Positions 43,940-52,857 of a DNA stretch of 64,000 bases are shown one piece after another. The DNA lies in contig NZ_JABAII010000003.1 in the NCBI RefSeq assembly GCF_012641405.1, positions 434,001 through 498,000 of the forward strand. Reading direction: 5' to 3'. Below the pieces are notes generated by a model. That model did no database searches. It had not been told where the DNA came from and was given only the letters and a program-made list of their open reading frames with translations. The translations under genes and the position numbers were made by a program. The first letter of the stretch is position 1, and every line of letters begins with the position of its first letter. The stretch is from Rhizobium sp. P40RR-XXII. Its GTDB lineage: Bacteria; Pseudomonadota; Alphaproteobacteria; Rhizobiales; Rhizobiaceae.

Positions 43940-44836
43940 TTAAGGCAGGCGGCTGCGCTGCTGGCTCTGACGCTGGGCTTCCTGGGCGGCCTTGAGCTGC
44001 GCCTTCGTATACATCAGCGCGTGTTCGGCAAGGTCACGGCCATCATCCCAGAGGTTGCGCCAGATGCCGAGAATACCTTCGAGTGGTTGGCCGACGACGC
44101 GGGAAGAGAAGGATTCGAAGGTGATAGGCCCCTTGTAGTCGGAGCGGACAAGAGCGCGGAAGACGCCGGTAAGATCGATCGTGCCCGAGCCCATATAGCC
44201 GCGATGGGAATCGCCGGTGTGGAAGTAGCCGAGATGATCGCCGGTTTCGAGAATGGCGGCCTGAATGTCGGATTCCTCGATGTTCATGTGATATACGTCC
44301 AGATGTACCTTCACGTTCGGCATAGCGATGCGCTTGCACATTTCCACGCCTTGGGCCGCCGTGTTGAGGACATTGGATTCGTAACGGTTGACCACTTCCA
44401 GAACGAGCGTGATGTTGCTTTTCGCTGCCGTCTCGGCCACTTGACGCAGAATGTCGGCCGATTGCGCGACGCCCGCGGCGGTCGTCGGTTCGGTATATTT
44501 CCCGAAGGCCGAGTGCAGGATGCCGCCGATATATTCGCCGCCGCAATCACGGCAGACGGCAATCGCCTGTTCCAGCTTTTCCTTGCCGCGGCGACCCTTC
44601 TCCTTGTCGCCGCTTGAAATGTCGCTGTCGAAATCGAGGCCGAGCGAGAAATTGATGCCGATGCCGTTCTTTTCCAGCTGGCGGCGAGTGAATTCAGGAT
44701 CGATCAGGCTCGGATCGAGCGCTGGCGCCTCGATGAAATCGTAGCCTACCTCGGCGCTATTTGCGATTGCGCGGGCGCATTCGTCGCGGCTCCAGCCAGC
44801 CTCCCAGACCAGCGCGTGAACTCCCAGCTTGTTCAT
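43940..44836 (-). CDS. Ketose 3-epimerase, second paralogue
   Basis: 298 aa from ATG 44836 (GGGAGGACG upstream). Same barrel as the gene at 35022: NKLGVHALVWEAGWSRDE, LVLEVVNRYESNVLNTAAQG (metal Glu), VKVHLDVYHMNIEESD (Asp, His), YFHTGDSHRGYMGSGTIDL, TFESFSSRVV. All ligands are present. It is divergent from the LacI-SBP-ABC-kinase-aldolase operon and probably converts the imported sugar or its ketose to the kinase substrate. The 17-bp motif in its upstream region is identical to that before the first epimerase. Confidence 0.9.
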   Translation of the reverse strand: MNKLGVHALVWEAGWSRDECARAIANSAEVGYDFIEAPALDPSLIDPEFTRRQLEKNGIGINFSLGLDFDSDISSGDKEKGRRGKEKLEQAIAVCRDCGGEYIGGILHSAFGKYTEPTTAAGVAQSADILRQVAETAAKSNITLVLEVVNRYESNVLNTAAQGVEMCKRIAMPNVKVHLDVYHMNIEESDIQAAILETGDHLGYFHTGDSHRGYMGSGTIDLTGVFRALVRSDYKGPITFESFSSRVVGQPLEGILGIWRNLWDDGRDLAEHALMYTKAQLKAAQEAQRQSQQRSRLP

Positions 44837-45014
44837 GATCGTCCTCCCGGTTTCGTGGATGCAAAAGGAAATGCTGCAATGCAAAAGACATGAATCGTTT
44901 TATACTTGAATTCACTCGCATTGACACAGTGTCTATACAGGCATAGCTTACAATAAAACGTTTCACCAGAATTTTCGTGACATCAATCGGAGATTGTTAG
45001 TGGAGGAGGGAAAA
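44837..45014. promoter_or_regulatory. Divergent promoter region epimerase / lacI-type operon
   Basis: Contains the shared motif AAATGCTGCAATGCAAA (44869-44885). Two CG-centred LacI-type half-palindromes lie 63 bp apart: AATCGTTT (44893-44900) and perfect AAACGTTT (44956-44963). A TTGACA box at 44931-44936 overlaps the dyad GACACAGTGTC (44933-44943) and may be the plus-strand promoter. Confidence 0.6.
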
Positions 45015-46085
45015 GTGTCGAAATCGCGAACTCCCTCCATCAAGATGGTGGCCGACAGGGCGGGCGTATCGGTAGCGACCGTTTCGAATGTTCTGAACGG
45101 CAAGCCGACGGTCTCCCCCGATTTTGCCAGGCGCGTGAACGATGCCGTGCGCGAACTCGGTTATGTTGTCGATCTCGGTGCGTCGCGGTTGCGCTCGCGC
45201 AAGACGCAGCTTGTCGGCGTGGTGGTGCCTGATCTTACCAATCCGATGTTTGCCTCTTTCGTCTCCACGCTGGAGCATCTGGCGCGCCTCGATGACTATG
45301 ATCTGGTCGTCGTGTCTGCGCGCAACAATGCCGAGGAAGAGGCCGATCGCCTGCGCAAGATTCGCGCCTGGCGCCCGGCCGGCTTGATCGTCATTCCCTG
45401 CGATGGCGCCTTTGCCGAGCGGCTGCCGAACGGCTTTTTCGCTCCGGTCGTCCTTGCCGACCGCATACCGGATGCGGCGGGGTTCGATCTCATCGCGGTC
45501 GACAATGGTCCGGCCGCCGGTGCGATCGCCGCCCATCTCGATGAGCAGGGTTATCGTGATTGCATGGTTGTCGGCAGCAGCCTTTCGATCAGCAATGTGC
45601 GCGAACGCTGGGAGGGTGTACAGGCGGCAGTCAGGCGCATGCATGTCGAGATGCTGGAGATCGGCATCGATGATGCCAATGGCGCGCAGCGTCTCGAAGA
45701 GCGGCTTCGCCGACGCCCGCTGCCGGGCGCGCTGTTTTCACTCGATCATGGCACGACGCTCCTGACCTATCGCGCCATGGCGGAGATCGGGCTTTCCGTG
45801 CCCGGTGACCTCGCCTTTGCGAGCTTCGACGATATGGAATGGATGCAGCTGGTCGCGCCCGGCATCACGGCCGTGCGCCAGCCCATCGAGGAAATGGCCG
45901 AACAGGCCTGGGCGCTGCTCTTGCGGCGCATGACCGGCTCTGCCGGAAAACCGGTTACACGGCGCCTGCGCTGCGCCGTCGAGATCCGCGGTTCGACGCC
46001 GCGGAGCCCGCTTGAGGAGGCGGGTAATATGAAACTGGGAGGAGAAAAATGGAAATTACAAGACGAACCATACTCACCGGAATAG
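45015..46085 (+). CDS. LacI-family transcriptional regulator (GTG start)
   Basis: 356 aa from GTG 45015, which has GGAGGAGGG upstream; an earlier TTG at 44994 has none. HTH TPSIKMVADRAGVSVATVSNVLNGKPTVSPDFARRVNDAV and hinge DLGASRLRSRKTQ are typical, with a periplasmic-binding-like effector domain after them. The last 12 codons overlap the start of the next gene by 37 bp. It probably represses the downstream transport and catabolic operon and the divergent epimerase through the CG-centred dyads. Confidence 0.93.
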   Translation: MSKSRTPSIKMVADRAGVSVATVSNVLNGKPTVSPDFARRVNDAVRELGYVVDLGASRLRSRKTQLVGVVVPDLTNPMFASFVSTLEHLARLDDYDLVVVSARNNAEEEADRLRKIRAWRPAGLIVIPCDGAFAERLPNGFFAPVVLADRIPDAAGFDLIAVDNGPAAGAIAAHLDEQGYRDCMVVGSSLSISNVRERWEGVQAAVRRMHVEMLEIGIDDANGAQRLEERLRRRPLPGALFSLDHGTTLLTYRAMAEIGLSVPGDLAFASFDDMEWMQLVAPGITAVRQPIEEMAEQAWALLLRRMTGSAGKPVTRRLRCAVEIRGSTPRSPLEEAGNMKLGGEKWKLQDEPYSPE

Positions 46086-47056
46086 GCGGCGCCGTCGTCG
46101 CCGGTACGCTTGGCGCAACGATCGGAGTTGCCCAGGCAGCCGAGCCGCAGGTTGGCGTCGTGGTCAAGATCGGCGGCATTCCCTGGTTCAACGCTATGGA
46201 AGTCGGCATCAAGAAGGCTGCACCGGAATTCAAGGCGAATGCCTGGATGGTCGGGCCGACGCAGGCGGATGCCGCGCAGCAGGTGCGTGCCATCGAGGAT
46301 CTGATCGCGCGCAAGGTCGCCGTCATCGGTATCGTGCCGAACGATTCCGCCGCGCTCGATCCCGTTCTCGGCCGTGCGCGGGCTGCCGGCATCAAGGTGC
46401 TGGCTCATGAAGGCCCGAGCCAGAAGGAGGCGGATTGGGACTTCGAGTTGACGACCATCGAAGGCTATGGCCAGGCACATATGGACCTGCTCGCCAAGCA
46501 GATGGGCGAGCAAGGCAAGTATATCGTCTATGTCGGTTCGCTGACGGTTCCGCTGCACAATGCCTGGGCCGACGCGGCGATTGCCTATCAGAAGCAGAAA
46601 TATCCGAAGATGGAGATGCTCGGCGACCGCTTCGGCGTGGCCGAGAGCCTGGATGAAAGCATCAAGACCACGCAGGATCAGCTGCGCGCACATCCGGATC
46701 TCAAGGGTATCCTGACATTCGGCTCGCAGGGTCCGATCGGTGCGGCGCGCGTTCTCGACGATCGCGAAAAAGCCAAGTCGATCGCGCTGGTCGGCGGCTT
46801 CTCGCCGGGGCAGGGCGTCAAATACGTGAAGTCCGGCACGATCCGTGGCGGCTTCATCTGGAACCCGATGACGGCAGGCGAGATCTTCGTCCAGCTCGCC
46901 TCCCTGCTGGCCGCCGGCAAGGAGCCGACCGACAATATGGAGTTGACCGGCGTCGGCAAGGTTCGCGTCTATCCGGACAAGAAGCTCATTCAGGCCCAGA
47001 AGCTGGAGTCGCTCGATAAGGAAAATATCGATCGGCTCGTAGCGCTCGGTCTCTAG
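46049..47056 (+). CDS. Sugar ABC substrate-binding protein (RbsB/LsrB type)
   Basis: 335 aa periplasmic protein. N-terminal MEITRRTILTGIGGAVVAG, twin-Arg-like, with cleavage after AQAA near residue 28. The mature domain shows VGVVVKIGGIPWFNAMEVGIKKAAPEF and TQADAAQQVRAIEDLIARKV, the Peripla_BP_4 pattern of autoinducer-2/rhamnose-type binding proteins. A GGGAGG ribosome site lies within the coding sequence of the regulator upstream. The ligand cannot be deduced. Confidence 0.92.
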   Translation: MEITRRTILTGIGGAVVAGTLGATIGVAQAAEPQVGVVVKIGGIPWFNAMEVGIKKAAPEFKANAWMVGPTQADAAQQVRAIEDLIARKVAVIGIVPNDSAALDPVLGRARAAGIKVLAHEGPSQKEADWDFELTTIEGYGQAHMDLLAKQMGEQGKYIVYVGSLTVPLHNAWADAAIAYQKQKYPKMEMLGDRFGVAESLDESIKTTQDQLRAHPDLKGILTFGSQGPIGAARVLDDREKAKSIALVGGFSPGQGVKYVKSGTIRGGFIWNPMTAGEIFVQLASLLAAGKEPTDNMELTGVGKVRVYPDKKLIQAQKLESLDKENIDRLVALGL

Positions 47057-47128
47057 GCGTTCCTCCCGAGGGCCGGCGGTTGGCGTAGGTGCCGCCGCCG
47101 GCCGATCCATCACAATCGGAGCGGATCG

Positions 47129-48622
47129 ATGAGCGATGATATTCCGTTTCTGCGTTTGACCGGACTGTCCAAGCGGTTCGGCGGCGTGCGCGCATTGGAG
47201 GAGGTCGACTGGGACGTTCGGCCCGGCGAGATCCATTGCCTCGTCGGTGAAAACGGCTGCGGCAAGTCGACGCTCATCAAAACCGTGGCCGGCGTGCACC
47301 CGCCCACGGCGGGTATGATTGAAATCGAGGGCAGGCCGGTTCTTCCGCTCGATCCAGCCGGTGCCAAGGCTTTGGGAATCCAGGTGATCTTTCAGGATCT
47401 TTCCTTGTTCCCCAACCTGTCCGTTGTCGAAAACATCGCCGTCGAGAGCCATCTCGACCGGCTCGTAAAGTCCGTCAACTGGAAGCAGATGCGCGAGAAG
47501 GCCAGCGCCGTGCTGGCAAGGCTCGGCTTTGCGCTCGACCTCGATCTCGCGGTGTCCGATCTCTCTGTGGCCGAGCGCCAGATCGTTGCCATCGCGCGCG
47601 GCCTTGCCGCCGAGGCGCGGCTGATCTTCATGGACGAGCCGACGGCGTCGCTGACGCGAACGGAGGTCGACCGTCTATTGGGGATCGTCGGACGACTCAA
47701 GGCGGACGGCATTGCTGTCGTCTTCGTCTCCCACCGGCTCGACGAAGTTGTCGAGATTGCCGAACGCGTCACCGTGATGCGCGACGGCCGCAAGGTCGGC
47801 ACCTGGCCTGCCGATCAGATGAGCGAGAAGAAGATCGCGCATCTGATGACCGGGCTCGACATCGATCATGCGATCGTCGCCCGCGATATGGGCATGGCTG
47901 CGCCCGTTCTCGAGGTCAGCGGCCTGTCGCGGCGTGGCGAGTTCGCCGACATCGATTTCACTCTTCGCCGGGGCGAGGTGCTGGGTATCTCCGGTTTGCT
48001 CGGATCGGGCCGCACCGAACTGGCCCTGACGCTGTTCGGCATGCATCGCGCCGAGCGTGGCAGCATCCGCCTCGAGGGGCGACAGCTTGGGCTTCGTTCC
48101 AATCGTGACGCGGTGCGCGCGGGCATTGCCTATGTCTCCGAGGATCGTCTGAGCCTCGGCGTCATCCTGCAGCAGTCGATCGGCGACAACATCATGCTCG
48201 CGGTCATGAGAGGCATGGCCAACCGGCTGGGGCTTATTCCCGACAAGACGCGCAAGCAGCTTGCCGAAGATTGGGTAAAGCGGCTGGCCATCAAGGTGCC
48301 CTCGGCCGATCGTGCCGTGCAGACGCTGTCGGGCGGCAATCAGCAGCGGGTCGTTTTGGCGAAATGGCTCGCCACGCGGCCGAAGGTTCTGATCCTCGAT
48401 TCCCCGACCGTCGGCGTCGACATCAAGAACAAGCAGGGCATCTACGACGTGGTGGCTGATCTCGCCCGCCACGGCGTCGCCATCATCCTCATCTCCGACG
48501 AAGTGTCGGAACTGTTTGCCACCTGCGACCGCATCCTGCACATGCGCGCCGGCCGCATCGTCGGCGCAGCGGTGCCGGGAAACGTCAGCGAGGCCGATAT
48601 GAAGGAGCGCATCTATGCATGA
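47129..48622 (+). CDS. Sugar ABC transporter ATPase, RbsA/MglA type (double domain)
   Basis: 497 aa with two nucleotide-binding domains. First: Walker A GENGCGKSTLIKTV, signature-like LSVAERQIVAIARGL, Walker B RLIFMDEPTASLTRTE. Second: degenerate P-loop GLLGSGRTELALTLFG, signature LSGGNQQRVVLAKWL and Walker B VLILDSPTVGVDIKNK. This is the typical asymmetry of CUT2 importers. The end overlaps the permease start by 8 bp. Confidence 0.96.
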   Translation: MSDDIPFLRLTGLSKRFGGVRALEEVDWDVRPGEIHCLVGENGCGKSTLIKTVAGVHPPTAGMIEIEGRPVLPLDPAGAKALGIQVIFQDLSLFPNLSVVENIAVESHLDRLVKSVNWKQMREKASAVLARLGFALDLDLAVSDLSVAERQIVAIARGLAAEARLIFMDEPTASLTRTEVDRLLGIVGRLKADGIAVVFVSHRLDEVVEIAERVTVMRDGRKVGTWPADQMSEKKIAHLMTGLDIDHAIVARDMGMAAPVLEVSGLSRRGEFADIDFTLRRGEVLGISGLLGSGRTELALTLFGMHRAERGSIRLEGRQLGLRSNRDAVRAGIAYVSEDRLSLGVILQQSIGDNIMLAVMRGMANRLGLIPDKTRKQLAEDWVKRLAIKVPSADRAVQTLSGGNQQRVVLAKWLATRPKVLILDSPTVGVDIKNKQGIYDVVADLARHGVAIILISDEVSELFATCDRILHMRAGRIVGAAVPGNVSEADMKERIYA

Positions 48623-49649
48623 GCAGAGCCAGACGGCCGGATCATCCTTCGCCGCGCAATTGAAGCGCCGCCCCGAAACGTGGCTGCTGGCCGTCATCGC
48701 ATTGGTGGTGCTTGTTTTCTCGCTGACGGCGCGAGACTTCCTGACGCTCGCCAATATCATCGACCTGCTCGAAACCTATTCGGTGCAGGCGATCATGGCG
48801 ATGGGGCTTTTCGTCGTGCTGGTTTCGGGCGGTATCGACATCTCCTTTGCGGCAACTGCTTCCGTAGCGCAATATTGCGCGGCATTGCTGGCAACGCAGT
48901 TCGGATTTTCCGCACCCGCCGTCATCGTCTGCGGTCTGGCGATCGGCGTCGGCCTCGGCTGCCTCAATGCGCTGCTAGTCCACTATGTGCGCATCACGTC
49001 GATCATCGCCACGATCGCCATGATGAGCGTCAGCTTCTCGTTGCTCATGTATTTCTCGGGTGGCAAATCGATCTACACCCTGCCGGACTGGTGGACGAAC
49101 CGCATCGTGTTCTGGCGCATGGAGACGGCATCGGGCGATATCGTCCGCGTGACGCTGCCGATCGTCGCCATGGTTGTCGTGACACTGTTCACGTGGGCGT
49201 GGATGACGCGGTCTTCCGTCGGGCGTCAGCTCTATGCCATGGGCGGCAATGGTGAGGCCGCGCGGCGCATCGGCATGAATATCGGCCGCCTGCAATTTGT
49301 CGCCTATGGCTATCTCGGATTGCTGGCGGCGATCGCTGGTCTGCTGCAGGCGCACCGGGTCGGCGAAAGCGTGCCCAACGCCATGTACAATACCGAACTT
49401 GCCGTTTTGTCCGCCGCAGTGCTCGGCGGCGCCAGCCTGACGGGCGGCATCGGCACCGTGCCTGGCGTGCTGCTTGGCATTGTGCTTCTGGCCGTCCTGC
49501 AGAACGGGCTCAACCTGCTCGGCGTCTCCTCCTATTTCTTCCAGATCGTCATCGGCATTACCATTCTGGTCTCGACCTCGATCACCGTGATCAGCTCGCG
49601 TCCGGGCCGCCGCCACCGAATCATCGCCGGAGCGTCGTCCAATGGCTGA
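48615..49649 (+). CDS. Sugar ABC permease 1 (RbsC type)
   Basis: 344 aa, about nine to ten spans. CUT2 family stretches: ALVSGGIDIS-like VLVSGGIDISFAATASVAQYCAALLA, FSGGKSIYTLPDWW, RQLYAMGGNGEAARRIGMNIGRLQF, AAVLGGASLTGGIGTVPGVLLG. Overlaps both neighbours by 8 bp, so one operon. Confidence 0.95.
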   Translation: MHEQSQTAGSSFAAQLKRRPETWLLAVIALVVLVFSLTARDFLTLANIIDLLETYSVQAIMAMGLFVVLVSGGIDISFAATASVAQYCAALLATQFGFSAPAVIVCGLAIGVGLGCLNALLVHYVRITSIIATIAMMSVSFSLLMYFSGGKSIYTLPDWWTNRIVFWRMETASGDIVRVTLPIVAMVVVTLFTWAWMTRSSVGRQLYAMGGNGEAARRIGMNIGRLQFVAYGYLGLLAAIAGLLQAHRVGESVPNAMYNTELAVLSAAVLGGASLTGGIGTVPGVLLGIVLLAVLQNGLNLLGVSSYFFQIVIGITILVSTSITVISSRPGRRHRIIAGASSNG

Positions 49650-50700
49650 GAACCCACTTCTCTATAACCTCAACAGCAGCCTGGCGGACCTGGTGGCGCG
49701 CGTGCGGACGGGCGTTCCCGGTGCGCATACGAGTCTGATCGTTCTGCTTGTCCTGCTGATTTTCGGCTTCTCGCTCTTCATTCCGAATTTCGCTTCGCTC
49801 GGCACGCTGCAGTCCTTCATGTACCAGCTGCCGCTGCTCGGACTCCTGTCCCTGGCGATGATGGCGCCGCTGATAACAGGCGGCCTCAATCTGGCGATCA
49901 TCGCGACGACGAACCAATGCGCGCTGTTGATGGCCTTCACCATGCAGAGCCTGATCACGCCTGACAGCGGCATCGGGACGGCAACCGCGGTGATCGTTCT
50001 GGCGCTTGCCGCCGGTCTCGCATTGTGCCTGCTCATCGGCCTCGCGACCGGTCTGCTGGTCGCCTATACCGGCGTCCATCCGATCCTGATCACGCTCGGC
50101 ACGAAATCGCTGATCGACGGGATCAGCATCTATCTCACGCGCGGCATGGCGCTCTCAGGCATACCGGACGGCTTCAGCCGCATCGGCACGACGACTATCG
50201 TCGGCGTGCCGCTGATATTCCTGCTGCTGATCGTCGTGGCCATTGTCGTCAGTCTCATTTTGCGACGTACCGCTTTCGGCGTCGCCTGCGCCATGATCGG
50301 CTCCAACATCGAGGCCGCGCGCTATTCGGCGATCGACACGCGCCGGGTGCTGGTCGGCGTCTACGTCATGTCGAGCCTGATCTGCTTTTTTGCCGCCTTG
50401 GTCATGCTGGCGACGTTCAATTCGGCAAGTGCGGATTATGCGCAATCCTATCTGCTGGTAACGATCCTTGCGGCGGTGCTTGGCGGCGTCGACCCGTTCG
50501 GCGGCTTTGGTACGGCCGGCGGCCTGATGCTGGCGCTTGCGATCCTGCAGGTCATCTCCTCGGGCTTCAACCAGTTCGGCCTCAGCAACTATCTGACGGT
50601 CGCGATATGGGGCGGCATTCTCATCTTCGTCGCCCTGGTTCAGACGGCGAGGCCCTATCTCATGGGACTGCTGCCAACACGTTTTCTCGGTCCGAAATGA
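49642..50700 (+). CDS. Sugar ABC permease 2 (RbsC type)
   Basis: 352 aa. MMAPLITGGLNLAIIATTNQCALLMAF, AYTGVHPILITLGTKSLIDGISIYLTRGMALSG, CAMIGSNIEAARYSAIDTRRVLVGVYVMS and AAVLGGVDPFGGFGTAGGLMLALAIL. Together with the first permease it makes a heterodimeric channel, as in LsrCD and RhaPQ systems. Overlaps the kinase start by 4 bp (ATGA). Confidence 0.95.
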   Translation: MAENPLLYNLNSSLADLVARVRTGVPGAHTSLIVLLVLLIFGFSLFIPNFASLGTLQSFMYQLPLLGLLSLAMMAPLITGGLNLAIIATTNQCALLMAFTMQSLITPDSGIGTATAVIVLALAAGLALCLLIGLATGLLVAYTGVHPILITLGTKSLIDGISIYLTRGMALSGIPDGFSRIGTTTIVGVPLIFLLLIVVAIVVSLILRRTAFGVACAMIGSNIEAARYSAIDTRRVLVGVYVMSSLICFFAALVMLATFNSASADYAQSYLLVTILAAVLGGVDPFGGFGTAGGLMLALAILQVISSGFNQFGLSNYLTVAIWGGILIFVALVQTARPYLMGLLPTRFLGPK

Positions 50701-52085
50701 GCATCGTCGCGGTTTTCGACATAGGCAAGACGAATGTGAAGCTGTCGGCGGCAACCGATGACGGTCATGTGCTGGAAACGCTATCGACGCCAAACAGGGT
50801 CAAGGAGGCGCCGCCCTATCGCCATCACGACCTTGACGAGCTGGAAAGCTGGCTCATCGATAACCTGGCAGCATTGGGCAAACGGCATGACATAGGCGCG
50901 ATCGTCACCTGCGCGCATGGTTCCGGGGGCGTGCTGGTCGATAGGCAGGGCGCGGCAATGCCGATGATCGACTACGAGCAGCCCATTCCCGCCGATGTCG
51001 ACGCCTGCTACAGGGCGATCGTCGGTCCCTATCGCGAAAGGGCAAGCGCCATCATGTTGGGCGCGGCGCATCTCGCGCGGCAAATGCTCTGGCAGGAAAT
51101 GCACTGGCCAGAGACATTCGCTGCTGCGAGCGCCTATCTCGCTACCCCGCAATATTGGGCTTTCCGCCTCTCCGGGGTCTTGGCAAGCGAGGTTACGAGC
51201 CTGGCGGCCCAGTCGCATCTTTGGGCCTCGGCCGACGGGCGGCCGGCCGCGCTCGTTGCAAGCCGCGGCTGGCAGCGCCTGATGCCGCCAATGCGGCGGG
51301 CCTGGGAGACACTGGGGGGCCTGAAGCCGGAGCTTGCCAGGCGCTGCGGCCTGAAGGCAACGACGCGCATCCTGTGCGGCGTGCACGACTCCTCGGCAAA
51401 CGTCTACCGTTACCAGGCCGCCGATCTCTCCGATTTTACGGTCATTTCGACGGGCACGTGGATCGTCGCGCTCACGGATCGCCTCGGCGTTGATTTCGAT
51501 ATCGAGCTGCCCGGTCATTCCTGCAATGCCGATGTGTTCGGCAATCCGATGCCCGGCATGCTGACCATGGGTGGGCGTGAATTTTCCGCCGTTGCCGCAA
51601 AGGCCTCAGGCCCGGCCTCGATGCAGGCTCTGCGGCGGATCGTCGCCTCAGGCACCTTTGCGCTGCCGACCTTCGGCTCGGACGATGGGCTCTTTCCCGG
51701 CACGGCGCACCATGGCCGACTGGTGGGCGCGCTTGCCGACGATGGGGACGTCCGTTTCACGCTCGCCATGCTCTATTCGGCGCTGCTGACGGCGGCTTGC
51801 ATCGGGGATCTGCCTGCAGCGGGAACGGTGGTGCTCGACGGGAGTTTTGTCGTCGATCCCCTCTATGGCGCCGCTGTTGCCGCCCTCCTGCCCGACCGGC
51901 GGGTGCTTGTGAGCCGCAGCACGACCGGCACGGCCACGGGCGCCGCCATGCTCGCCGCCCATGAAAAGCGCATTTCGCCGGCGCCGTTGGCCGCAGAGGC
52001 GCCGGATATTGCCGGCTTTCCCGACCTTTCATCCTATCAGCGCCGCTGGCAGACGCTGATCAAGACCATGGAGCAAATATCGTGA
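50697..52085 (+). CDS. FGGY-family carbohydrate kinase
   Basis: 462 aa. Phosphate-binding VAVFDIGKTNVKLSAATDDG, substrate-domain region CGVHDSSANVYRYQAADLSDFTVISTGTWIVALT with an ATP-site Asp-Gly pattern, GGREFSAVA and VVLDGSFVVDPLYGAAVAALLP, giving the two-domain FGGY fold of rhamnulokinase/fuculokinase-like enzymes. The next gene, a class II aldolase, suggests that it makes a ketose 1-phosphate. The exact sugar is not predictable. Starts with ATGA overlap to the permease. Confidence 0.9.
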   Translation: MSIVAVFDIGKTNVKLSAATDDGHVLETLSTPNRVKEAPPYRHHDLDELESWLIDNLAALGKRHDIGAIVTCAHGSGGVLVDRQGAAMPMIDYEQPIPADVDACYRAIVGPYRERASAIMLGAAHLARQMLWQEMHWPETFAAASAYLATPQYWAFRLSGVLASEVTSLAAQSHLWASADGRPAALVASRGWQRLMPPMRRAWETLGGLKPELARRCGLKATTRILCGVHDSSANVYRYQAADLSDFTVISTGTWIVALTDRLGVDFDIELPGHSCNADVFGNPMPGMLTMGGREFSAVAAKASGPASMQALRRIVASGTFALPTFGSDDGLFPGTAHHGRLVGALADDGDVRFTLAMLYSALLTAACIGDLPAAGTVVLDGSFVVDPLYGAAVAALLPDRRVLVSRSTTGTATGAAMLAAHEKRISPAPLAAEAPDIAGFPDLSSYQRRWQTLIKTMEQIS

Positions 52086-52774
52086 CGACTTACGACGACA
52101 ACGCCCAGCGCGAGGAAATGGTAGAAATCTGCCGCCGGATGAACGCGTCCGGCATCAATCAGGGAACGGCGGGCAACATGTCTGTGCGCAATCCCAAGGG
52201 CTTCCTGATCACGCCCACATCTCTTCCCTATGACGCGATGCAGCCACGGGACCTGGTGCAGATGTATTTTGACGGCAGTTACGAGGGTGAGCGCCGGCCG
52301 TCGTCGGAATGGCGCTTTCATCGCGATATCCTTGCCTCCCGCCAGGACATCGAGTGCGTTCTCCATTGCCATTCGGTCTACGCGACCACGCTTGCCGTGC
52401 ACCACAAGACCATCCCGAGCTTCCACTATATGACTGGCGTCGCGGGAGGCACGACGATCCGCTGCGCGCGCTATGCCACCTTCGGCACGCAGGCCCTTTC
52501 GGACGCGGCCATCGAGGCGCTGCAGGACAGGCTCGCCTGCCTGCTTGGTCAGCATGGTCAGATCTCGCTCGGCAAGACGCCGGCGGCCGCGCTTGCCCTT
52601 GCCATCGAAGTCGAAACCCTGTCGCGTCTTTATGTTCAGGCACTGACGCTCGGCGAGCCTCCCATTCTCGATGACGAGGAGATGGCGCGCGTCATCCAGC
52701 AGATGAAGAATATGAGTTATGGGATGGCGCCGGATCTGGGCGGCGTCAACGATACGGCAAAGCGCCGTCAATAG
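52082..52774 (+). CDS. Class II aldolase (FucA/RhaD/AraD family), GTG start
   Basis: 230 aa from GTG 52082, overlapping the kinase stop (GTGA). Zinc enzyme fold: GTAGNMSVRN (phosphate/substrate loop), SSEWRFHRDIL (catalytic Glu), VLHCHSVYATTLAV (two His ligands), ACLLGQHGQIS and the region of the third His. Likely cleaves a ketose 1-phosphate from the kinase to dihydroxyacetone phosphate and an aldehyde. An epimerase of ribulose 5-phosphate type (AraD) is an alternative, less likely beside an FGGY 1-kinase. Confidence 0.88.
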   Translation: MTTYDDNAQREEMVEICRRMNASGINQGTAGNMSVRNPKGFLITPTSLPYDAMQPRDLVQMYFDGSYEGERRPSSEWRFHRDILASRQDIECVLHCHSVYATTLAVHHKTIPSFHYMTGVAGGTTIRCARYATFGTQALSDAAIEALQDRLACLLGQHGQISLGKTPAAALALAIEVETLSRLYVQALTLGEPPILDDEEMARVIQQMKNMSYGMAPDLGGVNDTAKRRQ

Positions 52775-52807
52775 GCCCAAAGATCGAGGTCTCCTTGATA
52801 CGACGCC

Positions 52808-52857
52808 TTGACATATATGCGACTGGGTCGCACTTTAACGCTTGAAGGAGATAGCCA
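52808..52857 (+). promoter_or_regulatory. parDE promoter and operator
   Basis: TTGACA at 52808-52813 is followed by the perfect dyad TGCGAC-TGG-GTCGCA (52818-52832) and a weak -10 near CTTTAA. AAGGAGATAG precedes the GTG start. The dyad in the spacer fits an autoregulatory operator bound by the antitoxin. Confidence 0.65.

Noticed and set aside
45767..47452. 561-codon minus frame opposite lacI-SBP-ATPase genes
   Set aside because: It crosses three well-supported genes on the opposite strand and has no domain.
50025..50700. Extension of the FGGY kinase frame 224 codons upstream
   Set aside because: It overlaps the permease gene; the real start is ATG 50697 with the FGGY phosphate loop right behind it.
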